A stretch of 64,000 nucleotides of DNA from Rhizophagus irregularis (lineage: Eukaryota; Glomeromycota; Glomeromycetes; Glomerales; Glomeraceae). Each line of letters begins with the position of its first letter. Position 1 is the stretch's first letter. Location of the stretch: positions 1,924,501-1,988,500 of the forward strand of contig NC_089456.1 in assembly GCF_026210795.1 (NCBI RefSeq), in the 5' to 3' direction. This document shows, one piece after another, positions 34,668 through 45,039 of the stretch. The position numbers and the translations under genes were made by a program. The notes beneath the pieces were generated by a model. It was not told the origin of the DNA and searched no databases. It saw nothing but the letters and a program-made list of their open reading frames with translations.

Positions 34668-35759
34668 TGTAAATGAAAGTAAAAAGAGAAAGTATTAAAA
34701 TTTTATTATGACAAACTGGGTATCGATTTCGGAGTGATAAGCACAATTAATGTGTGTAATGTCACTAACGTTGTAAAAATTAGGTGTAAGAATGATCATC
34801 ACTACCACTTAATTCTGGGCAAAATTATAATTGCTTTGCTAACAACCCAAAATTTCCTTAATTCATTGTACAATGCTTGTACAAAATCTTGTGCAAGATA
34901 TTTTATATTTAAAATATATAGTACAATGTTTCTGACAATTTATTATATATTATTAATTTATTTGTAATCAATTGTGTAAAATATATAATTCTTGTACATT
35001 TTCCAACGAGTCTTGAAATTTTTTACAAAATTTTGTTAAGTATATATTATACAATTAATTAATTATTTATAAATATATTGTAACAATGAATTTTGCAATT
35101 AATAATAATTTTATGCCTTATTACTGAAGACTCCTCTTTTTGGCACTAATGGGTCTCTACTGTTTACAGAAAAGTTTTTCATAATATTAAACAGATGTTG
35201 TATGTACAATACGTACAAATACAACTATAATAATTAAAAAAATTTTTTTTTAATTTCAGGGAAAGCACCCATCTATATTAATTAATTAATGATTACTGCC
35301 GCAGCTTTAGCCGCAGCTGAAGTTTAGATCGGCTAAATACTTTTTTAAACTTTTTTTTTAAAATTTTCTTCCATTCCTTCTTTTTCTTTTTCCTTTTTCC
35401 CCTTTCCCTTATTCCCTTGCTCATTCCCTTTCTCTCGCTCCCTTTCCTCATTCTTCTCTGCCCTTTCCCTCAGTTTCTAACTAGTTATTGGTTCTCTTTT
35501 CTTGTCCTTTTCTCTTGTTTCTTCCCACGGCTTTTTCAAAGCTTGCAAGATCGAATAATCAGAAGTCAGAACCTACAAATAATATAATAAAAAAAATTTT
35601 GACGTTTTTTTTTAAAAAAGAGGATCAAAATAATTTCAAAACTTGCTTGTATAAACAGAGTTATCTCCCTTACTGAATTCGTTACCGTATCTGAGAATTT
35701 TCAACGAAAACTTTAATTTAAGATAATGTTGACTTTTCTCAAAATAATTATAAGTTTAT

Positions 35760-37120
35760 ATAATTACCAAAACAATTGTTTACACACTTCAAGGCCTGAA
35801 GTTCTACCATCTAAAAAAAAGGAAAAAAATGAAACTTTATTAGTAAAAGTTCCGTTAAATAAAAACTTCCTGATTCCTGTATAAAAAAAACTTGCCGAGT
35901 CCTGAGTCGGACTGACGTGTCCAGGCTGTTTAAAATAGAGACGCGCCGTTGCTAATTCTTCTTTGCTCACAAACTCTTCATCATTTACGAGAGGTTCTTG
36001 AGTACGAAGTATAAATTTGAGATTATAAATATTTTCGTTATTTATAACAGATAATATTTTCGCATAACCAATTCTTTACCACCTAAAAAAGAAAAAATAA
36101 TAAACATTTAGTAATAATTTGTTGGAATAAAATAAAAAAAAAACAATAAATAAACCCTTACCTAATACCTGTGTATCCAGAAACTGAAAATCTACATTCT
36201 AATCATTTAAAAAAAGAGAGTAAATCGAAACATTAGTAAAATGCTTCGATAGAAAAAATAAATTTAAATAAAAATTTTTTCTGGATCCGTTACCAAAGTT
36301 TACATGTCCAAGGTCTTAGTCATCTAAAAGAAAATAACAAACATTTCGTTAAAGATAATAAATAAATTAAAAGACTTCCTACCGCACTTTTCATACATCC
36401 AGACGTCCGTCTACAAAAGAAAATCATCGAAACGTTTTGTTAAATGGCCACCTACAAAATAAAAAAACAAATTGTTAGTAGGGTTTATTAAAAAAATAAA
36501 GTTTTTGAAAAATATTTTCAAAAACTTACCTATTATCCTGTTGCATTAAAATCGGAACTTGCCCTAAAAAAAGAGGAGTCGAAACTTAGTAAAACATTTC
36601 GCTAAATTAATAAAGAGGAAAAAAACCTTTCCTTACCAAAATTCACGCTTCAGAAGATCGTCTAAAAAATAATAAAAAAGAAATCGTTAATAAAAGTTTC
36701 ATTGTTATAAGTAATAATTCAAAAAAAAAAGATTGTCTATAATCTCTCTTACCGTAATCGCTAAGAAAATATATTTTTGAAATTCTCTACCGAAATTCTA
36801 TACGCCAAAAGAACCTGGTCGTCTAAAAAAAAGATTAAATCAAAACATTAGTAAAAATGTTTTATTTAAAATTAAATTTTAAAAAAAAAAATTCAGATTT
36901 TCTACTGAAATTATGCGCCAGTTACCCAAAAAGAAGTTTAAAGTCAAAACATTAGTGAATATTTCATTAAAAATTAAAATCAAAAAAAAATTTTTTAAAT
37001 TTCCCATGCTGAAATTCTACACGTCCATAAGACCTAGCCATCTAGAAAATAAATTAAAATAAGAATAGAAACGTTAGTAAAACGTTTTGTTAAAAAAATA
37101 AAATTTAACTCTAACGCTAA
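35760..37120 (-). repeat. Mini-exon/intron-like array D (minus strand) in E2
   Basis: Read on the minus strand, homologous segments of 28-32 nt lie between TTTTAG acceptors and GTA donors. Examples: ATGGCTAGGTCTTATGGACG near 37040, ACGACCAGGTTCTTTTGGCG near 36815, ATGACTAAGACCTTGGACAT near 36315 and ACGGACGTCTGGATGTATGA near 36400. Spacers of about 60-90 bp share AAACGTTTTACTAACGTTT-like cores with a TACTAAC branch site between inverted AAACG/CGTTT arms. Ten or more units are visible, in varying decay. Confidence 0.55.
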
Positions 37121-37389
37121 GTCTACGATTTTTTGAATAATCTTGAAAGCCAACATTAAAAAATTTTTTTTTTAACATCTTTTTTCAGGTAAATTTTGAA
37201 AAAAAAAAATTTTGAAACTAAGAAAAACAGTTTTAACATTATTCTTTGTAGAAAAATAATATTTATTGATATATGACAAAGATGTGTTTGGTGATATTAA
37301 GATAAATTATTTACATGTGAGTAAATTGCTGCCATAAGGTGATAACCTTTGGAAAAATTTTTTGAACCTTTAAAAAAATTCTAATGTTT

Positions 37390-37850
37390 TTCTTTTTTTA
37401 TAGAAATTTCAGCTTCAACTCAGCTACGATAGGATAGGATAACATCGGAAAAGACAAAGTTTCGTTATGAAATTTCAATCCTTTTGATTTTTTTTAAAAG
37501 AAGAAACTTTTTGTTTACGTAAATTCTTCTATTTTCTTTTTTGTAGGATTCGTGGAGAACTGTATTTCATATGTATCAAAGAAATGATTTTTTTAATTTT
37601 ATTTTTTAAAAGTCTTACTAACCATTTGTCTCTATTTTTTAGACTTAGTAAGTCTTTGGAGTTTGGACACGTAGAACTTTGGATTTCTTTAGACGTATTG
37701 GTTTTCAAATCTTGGTATTTTTTTCTTTAATTTGTTTGTACTAGTAACGAACAGTTACTCACACTTCGTTATTTTTTTCTTAGACAGCGGCTTCTATATT
37801 CTTTACACAGATTTTGGAGAGTTTTTTTTTGTATTTCTCTAATAGTATTG
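37390..37850 (+). repeat. Mini-exon array (plus strand) in E2
   Basis: The plus strand shows the same kind of unit in the opposite direction, for example TTTTTAG|ACTTAGTAAGTCTTTGGAG..TTTGGACACGTAGAACTTTG near 37640-37680, clearly related to the minus-strand segments (..GGACGTGTAGAATTTC). Acceptors are also at about 37402, 37547 and 37782. E2 is therefore internally a large imperfect inverted repeat. Confidence 0.45.
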
Positions 37851-39058
37851 GTAATTAAATCAAAAAGATGAAGAATGGTGAAAGAGAAATGAACGCTTAT
37901 AAAGGAATGCAAAGTAACTGCACGAAGAAATGAGGATAGAGGAGGATTAAATAGATCTTCTGATAAACAAAACTGATAATAAGATTGGAAGCATATCTCA
38001 TTGAGAAATAGGAGAAGCCAGGGGAATTACATCTATATGGGAGTGAGTTTATTACTAAGAATAAGATTAATATCCACAATAATTTATCTGCGGAGACAAC
38101 GGTTCAGAGAACGTTAGATTAATCAGGTGATTGTTGATCATGAAAGATCATCTTTTGAAGTCGACGTATACAGGATTAGCTTTTATATTAGATAATGTAT
38201 TTTATAAATAAATTTTACAATAAATTTTACAATAATTTGTTACATTTTATATTAAATATATATGTTAATAAATTAATATTACAATTAATATTATACTGGA
38301 TATTGTACGATGCCCCTACAAGACCAATAACGAGTACCTTTTGATGGTTTGCATACAATGTATTGTGATATTATTGTAATATTAATTTCACATTGTATTA
38401 AGAAAATTTTAGGTTGTTAGCAAAGTGCCTTAAATCCTTAAATTTTAATTTATATAATAAATTTACCAAATTTTTGGAAAATACAGTATTATTAATTTTT
38501 TTATTAAAAAATATTATAATTATTGTATCAAACTTTAGCCATAACCTTTTAAGAAAATCTTGGTCTACTTATAATATTATGGTAATTATCGTATTGATTA
38601 AATCCATTTTCAATTAAAAATCTTGAACTTTAATACTCTTTATTATTAAACGAATTAGAAACTAAATAAAGTTACAAATTATATATTAATCCTTACTAGA
38701 AGATTAATTTCCTAAAACAAACTTCTAGTTAAAATTCTTAATACTTTAATAATACCTTATTGAATGAACTCAATTTAATGCTATTTAGTACGTGTACGAA
38801 GATTCTTTAACAGAATATTAAAATACTTATATGGTAAATCACAAAAAAATATAATGACACATATTTAATAAGTATAATATGCATAAATCATTATATCTCA
38901 AATATCAAATTTAGGATAAAGAATTCACTTAATAAAAATAATAAAAGGTTCTTGATAACCACAATAATAAATGACTTTATTTATAATAAGTAAATTTATA
39001 AGCAACTTTACTTTATTTAATAAAGAATATACCTATTAACTACCAAACAATTAATCAA

Positions 39059-40600
39059 TTACTTTATATAATTATACAAGTTAATCTTTAAATCATCATA
39101 ACTTTGAACTTTAATATTATATAACTTAAATTCATCCACTACATCCTTATGTGAAATCAATTCCTTATTAACTAATGAAGATCCCTTAATAGCTAAATAC
39201 TTAACCCTTTTCTTTTTCATGATATATTCTTTTATAAAGGGCAAAATATCAACTTGACTTTGGAAATTTTTGATCACCAACTTCTTAATAAAAGTATCTT
39301 GAATATTATTTAGAAATAATTCAAAATCACTTGTTTTAATTTGATAAATATTCAAAGATAAATACTCTAATTTAGAAGGGAGTGTTTGTCCTAAATTTTG
39401 TAATATGATTGAACTATATCCGCCGGTTTTAATATAATCATACCATATATCAATCGAAAGATAATTAATACTTTGTTTAATATTTTCAATTAAATTGAGT
39501 AATTGATAATTAATCTGCCTTTCATAATGAAAATCAAGAAATTTGATATTTTTACAATATTTTGTAAGTAATTCTAATAATTGATGTTTTAATGATAATA
39601 TAAAATTAACTTCAAGAATATAGCCAAAATTTTCTAAATAATTACCAGATTTGTGTAATAATAATTCTAATGATTCAACATGTGGAATATCACATATAAA
39701 TAAAGATTTCAACTTAAATGGTTTAGTTAAATTAATAATTTGTTGAGTAAAATTAGTATTCAAACCATAACAATAATAAATATGAACAGATTCCAAAACA
39801 TTTAATTGTTCAAATACTTTTTGTAGATTGCTAATACAATTTAAGTTAACGTAATGGAAAATGATTGTATTTAAAGTATTTGAACAATTACAATCTTCTG
39901 ATAATAATGATTGATACAAAGGACCGTTATCATTGCCTAACATAATTTTTTTTAGATTTTGGTGTAAATTAATTATTTGTGATATACGATTATTTATTAA
40001 CGTATACATACTACTACAAACAAAATAAAGGTTCAAATTTCTAATATTATGAATGAAATTTGTATTTTTTAAGATTAACTCAAGAATGTTTTCAATACAT
40101 GTGCGATGATAAGTATTACCAAGGATTTCAATTTCAAGAGTATGTAAAGTTATTTCATTTTCAATAAAAATTCTAAATAGTGATAAACTTATATCACTCA
40201 ATTTTCCAATATCAATTACTTGCATTCTATTCATATTAATAGTAATAGCAGATTTAAACTGCTTCTCAATAGAGGAAATAAATTTGTATATATTCAAATA
40301 TTTTAAAAATCTGAGATAATTAAACAGTATATTCGAAGGTAATGGATTATTGATAATTTTATATTCATTTAATTTTGTTCTAAAATCATCATTTAAATTA
40401 AGTAAGTAAATTTCAATAAAATTATAATTTTTTGTAGGAATTGAAAATGGATCCTCCCATAATAATGGAATCGCTAAACGACACCATAATTTGTTAACTA
40501 AAATACATGAATACAAAGTTGAATAATCATTTTGGAAATATTTTATAATTTCATATATTAATTCAGGCAAATCTCCAGTAAATATTTTTGAACATGACAT
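39059..40600 (-). CDS. F-box protein FB5 (LRR-like repeats)
   Basis: Single-exon 513-residue paralogue (MSCSKIFTGDLPELIYEIIK). The F-box is at about residues 5-50, followed by the family LRR-like solenoid (HVESLELLLHKSGNYLENFG, LPSKLEYLSLNIYQIKTSDF). The C-terminus is three residues shorter than FB2 and FB6 (it ends NYIK). Expected to act as an SCF substrate receptor. It has the complete promoter block with the CGG-N10-CCG dyad. It sits in the first unit of the tandem duplication. Confidence 0.92.
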   Translation of the reverse strand: MSCSKIFTGDLPELIYEIIKYFQNDYSTLYSCILVNKLWCRLAIPLLWEDPFSIPTKNYNFIEIYLLNLNDDFRTKLNEYKIINNPLPSNILFNYLRFLKYLNIYKFISSIEKQFKSAITINMNRMQVIDIGKLSDISLSLFRIFIENEITLHTLEIEILGNTYHRTCIENILELILKNTNFIHNIRNLNLYFVCSSMYTLINNRISQIINLHQNLKKIMLGNDNGPLYQSLLSEDCNCSNTLNTIIFHYVNLNCISNLQKVFEQLNVLESVHIYYCYGLNTNFTQQIINLTKPFKLKSLFICDIPHVESLELLLHKSGNYLENFGYILEVNFILSLKHQLLELLTKYCKNIKFLDFHYERQINYQLLNLIENIKQSINYLSIDIWYDYIKTGGYSSIILQNLGQTLPSKLEYLSLNIYQIKTSDFELFLNNIQDTFIKKLVIKNFQSQVDILPFIKEYIMKKKRVKYLAIKGSSLVNKELISHKDVVDEFKLYNIKVQSYDDLKINLYNYIK

Positions 40601-40673
40601 TGTAAATGAAAGTGAAAAGAGAAGGTATTCAAAATTTTATTATTATGCCAAACTGGGTAAATTATATCGATTT

Positions 40674-40689
40674 CGGAGTGATAATTCCG
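40674..40689 (-). promoter_or_regulatory. CGG-N10-CCG dyad upstream of FB5
   Basis: CGG at 40674-40676 and CCG at 40687-40689 with ten bases between, about 75 bp upstream of the ATG. Flanked by TTTACCCAGTTTGGCATAA (toward the gene) and GCGACAATAT (away from it), in the same order as upstream of FB2. Confidence 0.5.
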
Positions 40690-41149
40690 ATATTGTCGCA
40701 CAATTAATGTGTGTAACATCACTAGAGTTGTGTAAGGATGATCATCACAACCACTTAATTCTGGTCAAAATTATAATTGCCTTAAATCCTTGAATTTCAA
40801 TTTATATAATAAATTTATCAAAGTTTTGGAAACATTATTAATTTTTTTATTAAAAAATTATAATTATTGTACCTATAAAATTTAAAAGTTTAGCTATAAC
40901 CTTTTAAGAAAATCTTGGCCTACTTATAGATTAAATCTATTTTTAATTAAAAATCTTGAACTTTAATACTCTTTTATATTATTAAACGAATTAGAAACTA
41001 AATGAAGTTTAGTAATTTTCAAACTATATATTAATCCTTACGAGAAGACTAATTTCTCTATAAAACTTCTAGTTAAAATTCTTAATTCTTTAATAATACC
41101 TTATTGAATGAATTCAATTTGACTTTTAACCTGTTATTTGGTATGTGTA

Positions 41150-41637
41150 TAGGGTTGGATCGGTCCTAGCAAAGACTGGTCAGACTGATCCATATTATTA
41201 ATATCCAATACAAATGAGCAAATTTTTGTGCTCATCTATTTCTAAGGTTCGGTTCAGTACCGAAACCGACCGGTACCGAAAACTGCCGAACTGATTTACC
41301 GATTCATTATCGGTTCAGTTTTTAATGTTGTCTGTTATTAAAATAATTAAAAACGTGCGAAAACTTTTTTTATTAAATTGCTTAATAAAAAACGTTTTTG
41401 TATCATTTTTTGTTAAAACAATTAAAAATGTTGCAAAACGTTTTTTATTTGTTAAATTACATATTAAAAAATGTTTTGCAACGTTCTTTAAATGTTTTAA
41501 TAAAAACATTGCGCAATTTAAAGGCCTTAAAATCATGGAACAAATTTCTTAAATTTAAATCGGTCCAGTCCCAGTTCAGTCCAGTCCAGGTTGAAAGAGC
41601 AGTCTTTTTGGGACCAGACCGGACTAATCCAACCCTA
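41150..41637. mobile_element. 488-bp MITE in the FB5-FB6 spacer
   Basis: Ends TAGGGTTGGATCGGTCC and, inverted, TAGGGTTGGATTAGTCC. The interior is rich in CGGTACCG/CCAGTCC words and a hairpin of AAAACGTTTTT-type repeats. The homologous place in the other duplication unit (about 38790-38810) lacks it. Flanks TATGTGTA and TATGTCTT resemble a decayed 8-bp duplication, suggesting a non-autonomous hAT-type element. Confidence 0.75.
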
Positions 41638-41893
41638 TATGTCTTTAACAGAATATTAAAATACTTATATGGTAAATCACAAACAAAGAAATTTAATGAC
41701 ACATATTCATTAAGTATAATATGCATAAATGTTTACATCTCAAATACTAAATTTAGGACAAAGAATTCACTTAATGAAAATAATAAAAGTTTCTTGATAA
41801 CCACAATAATAAATAAATGATTTTATTTAGGATAATTAAATTTATAATAATTTTACGGTATATAAAAGAATATCCCTATTAACTACCAAACAA

Positions 41894-43465
41894 TTAATCA
41901 ATTTTCTTTATATAATTACGCAAGTTAATCTTTAAATCATCATAACTTTGAACTTTAATATTATATAACTTAAATTCATCTACTACATCCTTAAGTGAAA
42001 TCAATTCCTTAACTAATGTAGAATTCTTAATAGCCAAATACTTAACCCTTTTCTTTTTCATGATATATTCTTTTATAGAGGGCAAAATATTAACTAGAAA
42101 TTGGAAATTTTCTATCACCAACTTTTTAATAAAAGTATCTTGAATATTTTTTAGAAATAATTCAAAATCATTTGTTTTAATGTGATAAATATTCAAACAT
42201 AAATATTCTAATTTAGAAGGGAGAATTTGTCCTAAATCCTGTAATATGATTGAACTATATCCGCCAGTTTCAGTATAATCATACCATACATCAAATGAAA
42301 GATAATTAATACTTAGTTTAATATTTTCAATTAAATTGAGTAATTGATAAATAATCTGCCTTTCACATCCATAATGAAAATCAAGAAATTTGATATTTTT
42401 ACAATATTTTGTAATTAATTCTAATAATTGTTGTTTTGATGATAATTTAAAATTAACTTCAAGAATATAGCCAAAATTTTCTAAATAATCACCAGATTTT
42501 TGTAATAATAATTCTAATGATTCAACTTGTGATATATCATTCATAAATAAAGATTTCAACTTAAATGGTTTAGTTAAATTAATAATTTGTTGAATAAAAC
42601 TAGTATTTAAACTATAACAATAATAAATATGAACAGATTCCAAAACATTTAATCGTTCAAATACTTTTTGTAGATTTCTAATACAATTTAGGTTAACATA
42701 ATGGAAAATGATTGTATTTAAAGTATTTGAACAATTAAAATATTCTGTTAGTAATGACTGATACAAAGGAATGCAATCATAGTAGTCTAACATAATTTTT
42801 TTTAGATTTTGGTGTAATTTAATTATTTGTGATATACGATTATTCATTAACGTATATTTACTACTGCCAACATAAGAATTACCAAAATAAAGGTTTAAAT
42901 TTCTAATATGATGAATGAAATTTGGATTTTTTAAAATTAACTCAAGAATATTACCAATACATGCAAGATAATAATCAAAACCAGATTTTTCAATTTCAAG
43001 AGTATGTAAATTTACTTCATTTTCAATAATAATAATTCTAAATATTGATACACATATAAAGCTCAATTTTTCAAAATCAGTCGTTGCTAGTTGTTTACGT
43101 ATACCAGTAGCAGATTTAAACCACTTCTCAACTAAATAAATAAATTCATATATATTCAAATATTTTAAAAATCTGGGATAATTGAACAGTATATTCGAAG
43201 GTAATGAATTATTAACAATTTTATATTCATCTAATTTTGTGTTAAAATCATCATCATTTAAATTATGTAAGTATATTTTAATAAAGTTATAATTTTTTGT
43301 AGGAATTGAAAAAGGATCTTCCCATAATAATGGAATCGCTAAACGACACCATAATTTGTTAACTAAAATGCATGAATATAAAGTTGAATAATCATTTTGG
43401 AAATATTTTATAATTTCATATATTAATTCTGGTAAATCTCCTGAAAATATTTTTGAACATGACAT
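41894..43465 (-). CDS. F-box protein FB6 (LRR-like repeats), mosaic
   Basis: Single-exon 523-residue paralogue starting MSCSKIFSGDLPELIYEI. The first ~55 residues match FB4 and FB5 (KYFQ, WEDPF). The next part through the middle is nearly identical to FB2 (LVEKWFKSATGIRKQLATTD, DVWYDYTETGGYSS). A short internal stretch (FGNSYVGSSKYTLM) again follows FB4, and the end (KDVVDEFKLYNIKVQSYDDL) follows FB5. This patchwork indicates gene conversion among the cluster. Expected SCF substrate receptor; substrate unknown. Complete promoter dyad at 43543-43558. Confidence 0.92.
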   Translation of the reverse strand: MSCSKIFSGDLPELIYEIIKYFQNDYSTLYSCILVNKLWCRLAIPLLWEDPFSIPTKNYNFIKIYLHNLNDDDFNTKLDEYKIVNNSLPSNILFNYPRFLKYLNIYEFIYLVEKWFKSATGIRKQLATTDFEKLSFICVSIFRIIIIENEVNLHTLEIEKSGFDYYLACIGNILELILKNPNFIHHIRNLNLYFGNSYVGSSKYTLMNNRISQIIKLHQNLKKIMLDYYDCIPLYQSLLTEYFNCSNTLNTIIFHYVNLNCIRNLQKVFERLNVLESVHIYYCYSLNTSFIQQIINLTKPFKLKSLFMNDISQVESLELLLQKSGDYLENFGYILEVNFKLSSKQQLLELITKYCKNIKFLDFHYGCERQIIYQLLNLIENIKLSINYLSFDVWYDYTETGGYSSIILQDLGQILPSKLEYLCLNIYHIKTNDFELFLKNIQDTFIKKLVIENFQFLVNILPSIKEYIMKKKRVKYLAIKNSTLVKELISLKDVVDEFKLYNIKVQSYDDLKINLRNYIKKID

Positions 43466-43542
43466 TGTTAATGAAAATGAAAAGATAAAGTATCAAAATT
43501 TTATTATTATGTCAAACTGGGTAAATTATAGTATATCGATTT

Positions 43543-43558
43543 CGGAGTGATAATTCCG
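43543..43558 (-). promoter_or_regulatory. CGG-N10-CCG dyad upstream of FB6
   Basis: CGG at 43543-43545 and CCG at 43556-43558, ten bases apart, within TTCGGAGTGATAATTCCGA. Same position relative to the CCCAGTTTG block and the start codon as in FB5. Confidence 0.5.
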
Positions 43559-43662
43559 ATATTGTCGCACAATTCATGTGTAATGACACTAACGTTGTAA
43601 GTAAGGATGATCATCACTACCACTTAATTCTGGTCAAAATTATAATTGCCTTAAATCCTTAA

Positions 43663-44740
43663 ATTTGTTACCCGTGGCTTCGCACTGGGACCAATGAGTT
43701 TTTTTAAATAGAAAAATTTAGTATTGTAATGTAATACTAAGTAGATTAAATGGTTACAGTAGTTTTTTGTTTATAATTAGGAATTAATAATTAGTTAAAC
43801 AATAATAAAATAATATGTACTAAATTATATTTATAATATTAGAATGATATCATATTTACAATTTTTCACCTATGGTGATTTAACCTATGTAATTTATCCA
43901 GTGATATCACCTCATTATTAAATTTGTACATGAGCACCCTATTAAATTTTATTGGCTACTAATTATGTTTGATTATTTTTTTTAAACGTACTCGTCCTTT
44001 CACTCTTTTGCACGACACTCAAGGTACGTTTTCTTTCTTTTTTTTTCATTTTTGCTTCTTGTTTCCTACTAGCTTTATTTCATTTTTTTAGGTCCTTTAG
44101 CTCTTTCGATTTTGCAATTAAGATATGATTAGCACTATATGGCCATTCTTCTTATCAGTTATTTTATTATTCCATTCTTAATATTTTGTTTCTTACATTG
44201 TGTATTTCGTTCTTTTTAGGTCTTTTGGTTCTTCTTTGCAACTACTAAGGTATGCTTTTTATTTTTTTGTTTTTGTTTATTTATTACATTTAATTTCCGT
44301 TCCCTATTACTAACTTCTTAACAAAAAACTACAGATTTAATATAAGGCTAATAAAAGTATTGTCATGTGCTAGTAATAATAAATCATGCCTATCATCAAG
44401 CTCGTTAATAGTGCTAGTAAGAAAATTGTGATCGGAATAGTCTAATTTCAGGCTTTTTGTAATAATAATATTGGGCTAGTATATGACATTTATTGTTATT
44501 ACAAATGTGATTATAAAAGACATATGAAGGTATTTTTTAATAACAATATATCTAATTTAATATTACATTTATTCCACTAAAATATTAATAAATATCAATA
44601 CAAACTACGATTACTATACTATTATATTTTACCAACAATTATTATTATATTGCCAAAAATAAAATTACGGACATATTCAAATTTTGAAGTTTTATGATGG
44701 TCTGCGGTGGACACTAGTCTATAGATGTATTATAAATTTA
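43663..44740 (+). repeat. Splice-like repeat array E and AT-rich flank
   Basis: Three homologous segments on the plus strand: TCGTCCTTTCACTCTTTTGC ending CAAG|GTACG (about 43992), AG|GTCCTTTAGCTCTTTCGAT ending TTAAG (about 44090) and AG|GTCTTTTGGTTCTTCTTTG ending TAAG|GTATGC (about 44218). Spacers are intron-like with pyrimidine tracts ending TTTTTAG; the period is about 100-128 bp. The rest of the stretch is AT-rich with nothing recognised. Confidence 0.45.
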
Positions 44741-45034
44741 TTACCAAGAATCATTAGTATCTATTTGTAATTGGTATATTGGGCATGAAAGTAATTCATC
44801 TCGCCTTGATACATCTTCAAACAAGCAATATGTAAAAATATAATCTTGCCCATCATTTCCATGGAGTTTGACTATTTCTATAATGCCTGCAAAGCCACTT
44901 TTATCTTCCACTAAAGCAATTCCAATTTCTTCTTGGAAAGTGTAAGATGCAGAACTATAAAAATGGATGTGAGTTAATAATAAAGCTTGTAATATTGAAC
45001 AATATGAAGAATAAACTTGCATAATATTACCCAA
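44741..45034 (-). pseudogene. Possible coding fragment, unknown
   Basis: An open stretch of 97 codons with protein-like composition (EEIGIALVEDKSGFAGIIEI, GQDYIFTYCLFEDVSRRDEL, SCPIYQLQIDTNDSW). It begins close to AT-rich sequence with no promoter or partner exon identified. It could be the last exon of a decayed gene or a transposon fragment. Confidence 0.35.
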
Positions 45035-45039
45035 GAGGT

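Larger units (their letters stand above)
34834..38425. mobile_element. 3.6-kb TIR element upstream of FB4 (element E2)
   Basis: Left end CTTTGCTAACAACCCAAAAT, right end inverted CTTTGCTAACAACCTAAAAT; the TIR extends about 30 bp with few mismatches. The uninterrupted sequence AATTATAATTGCCTTAAATC is present beside FB5 (40765-40785) and FB6 (43641-43662). Here it is split into AATTATAATTG and TGCCTTAAATC, so the boundaries are exact and a TG duplication is left. No transposase is recognisable. The interior carries a minus-strand mini-exon array (35760-37120), a shorter plus-strand array (37390-37850), and a pyrimidine-rich stretch (35340-35520). Confidence 0.8.
38424..43662. repeat. Direct tandem duplication carrying FB5 and FB6
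   Basis: Unit 1 (about 38424-40785) and unit 2 (about 40786-43662) both begin CCTTAAATCCTTRAATTT and share in order an AT-rich spacer (TTTATATAATAAATTTA), CCTTTTAAGAAAATCTTGG, GAATTAGAAACTAAAT, ATTCTTAA, the 3' flank, one F-box gene and its promoter. The unit ends at CTTAAATCC, where the next begins. Unit 2 is longer by a 488-bp MITE (41150-41637). Confidence 0.85.

Noticed and set aside
41315-41820. Several overlapping ORFs of 73-140 codons
   Set aside because: They come from the palindromic interior of the MITE at 41150-41637 and its flank.
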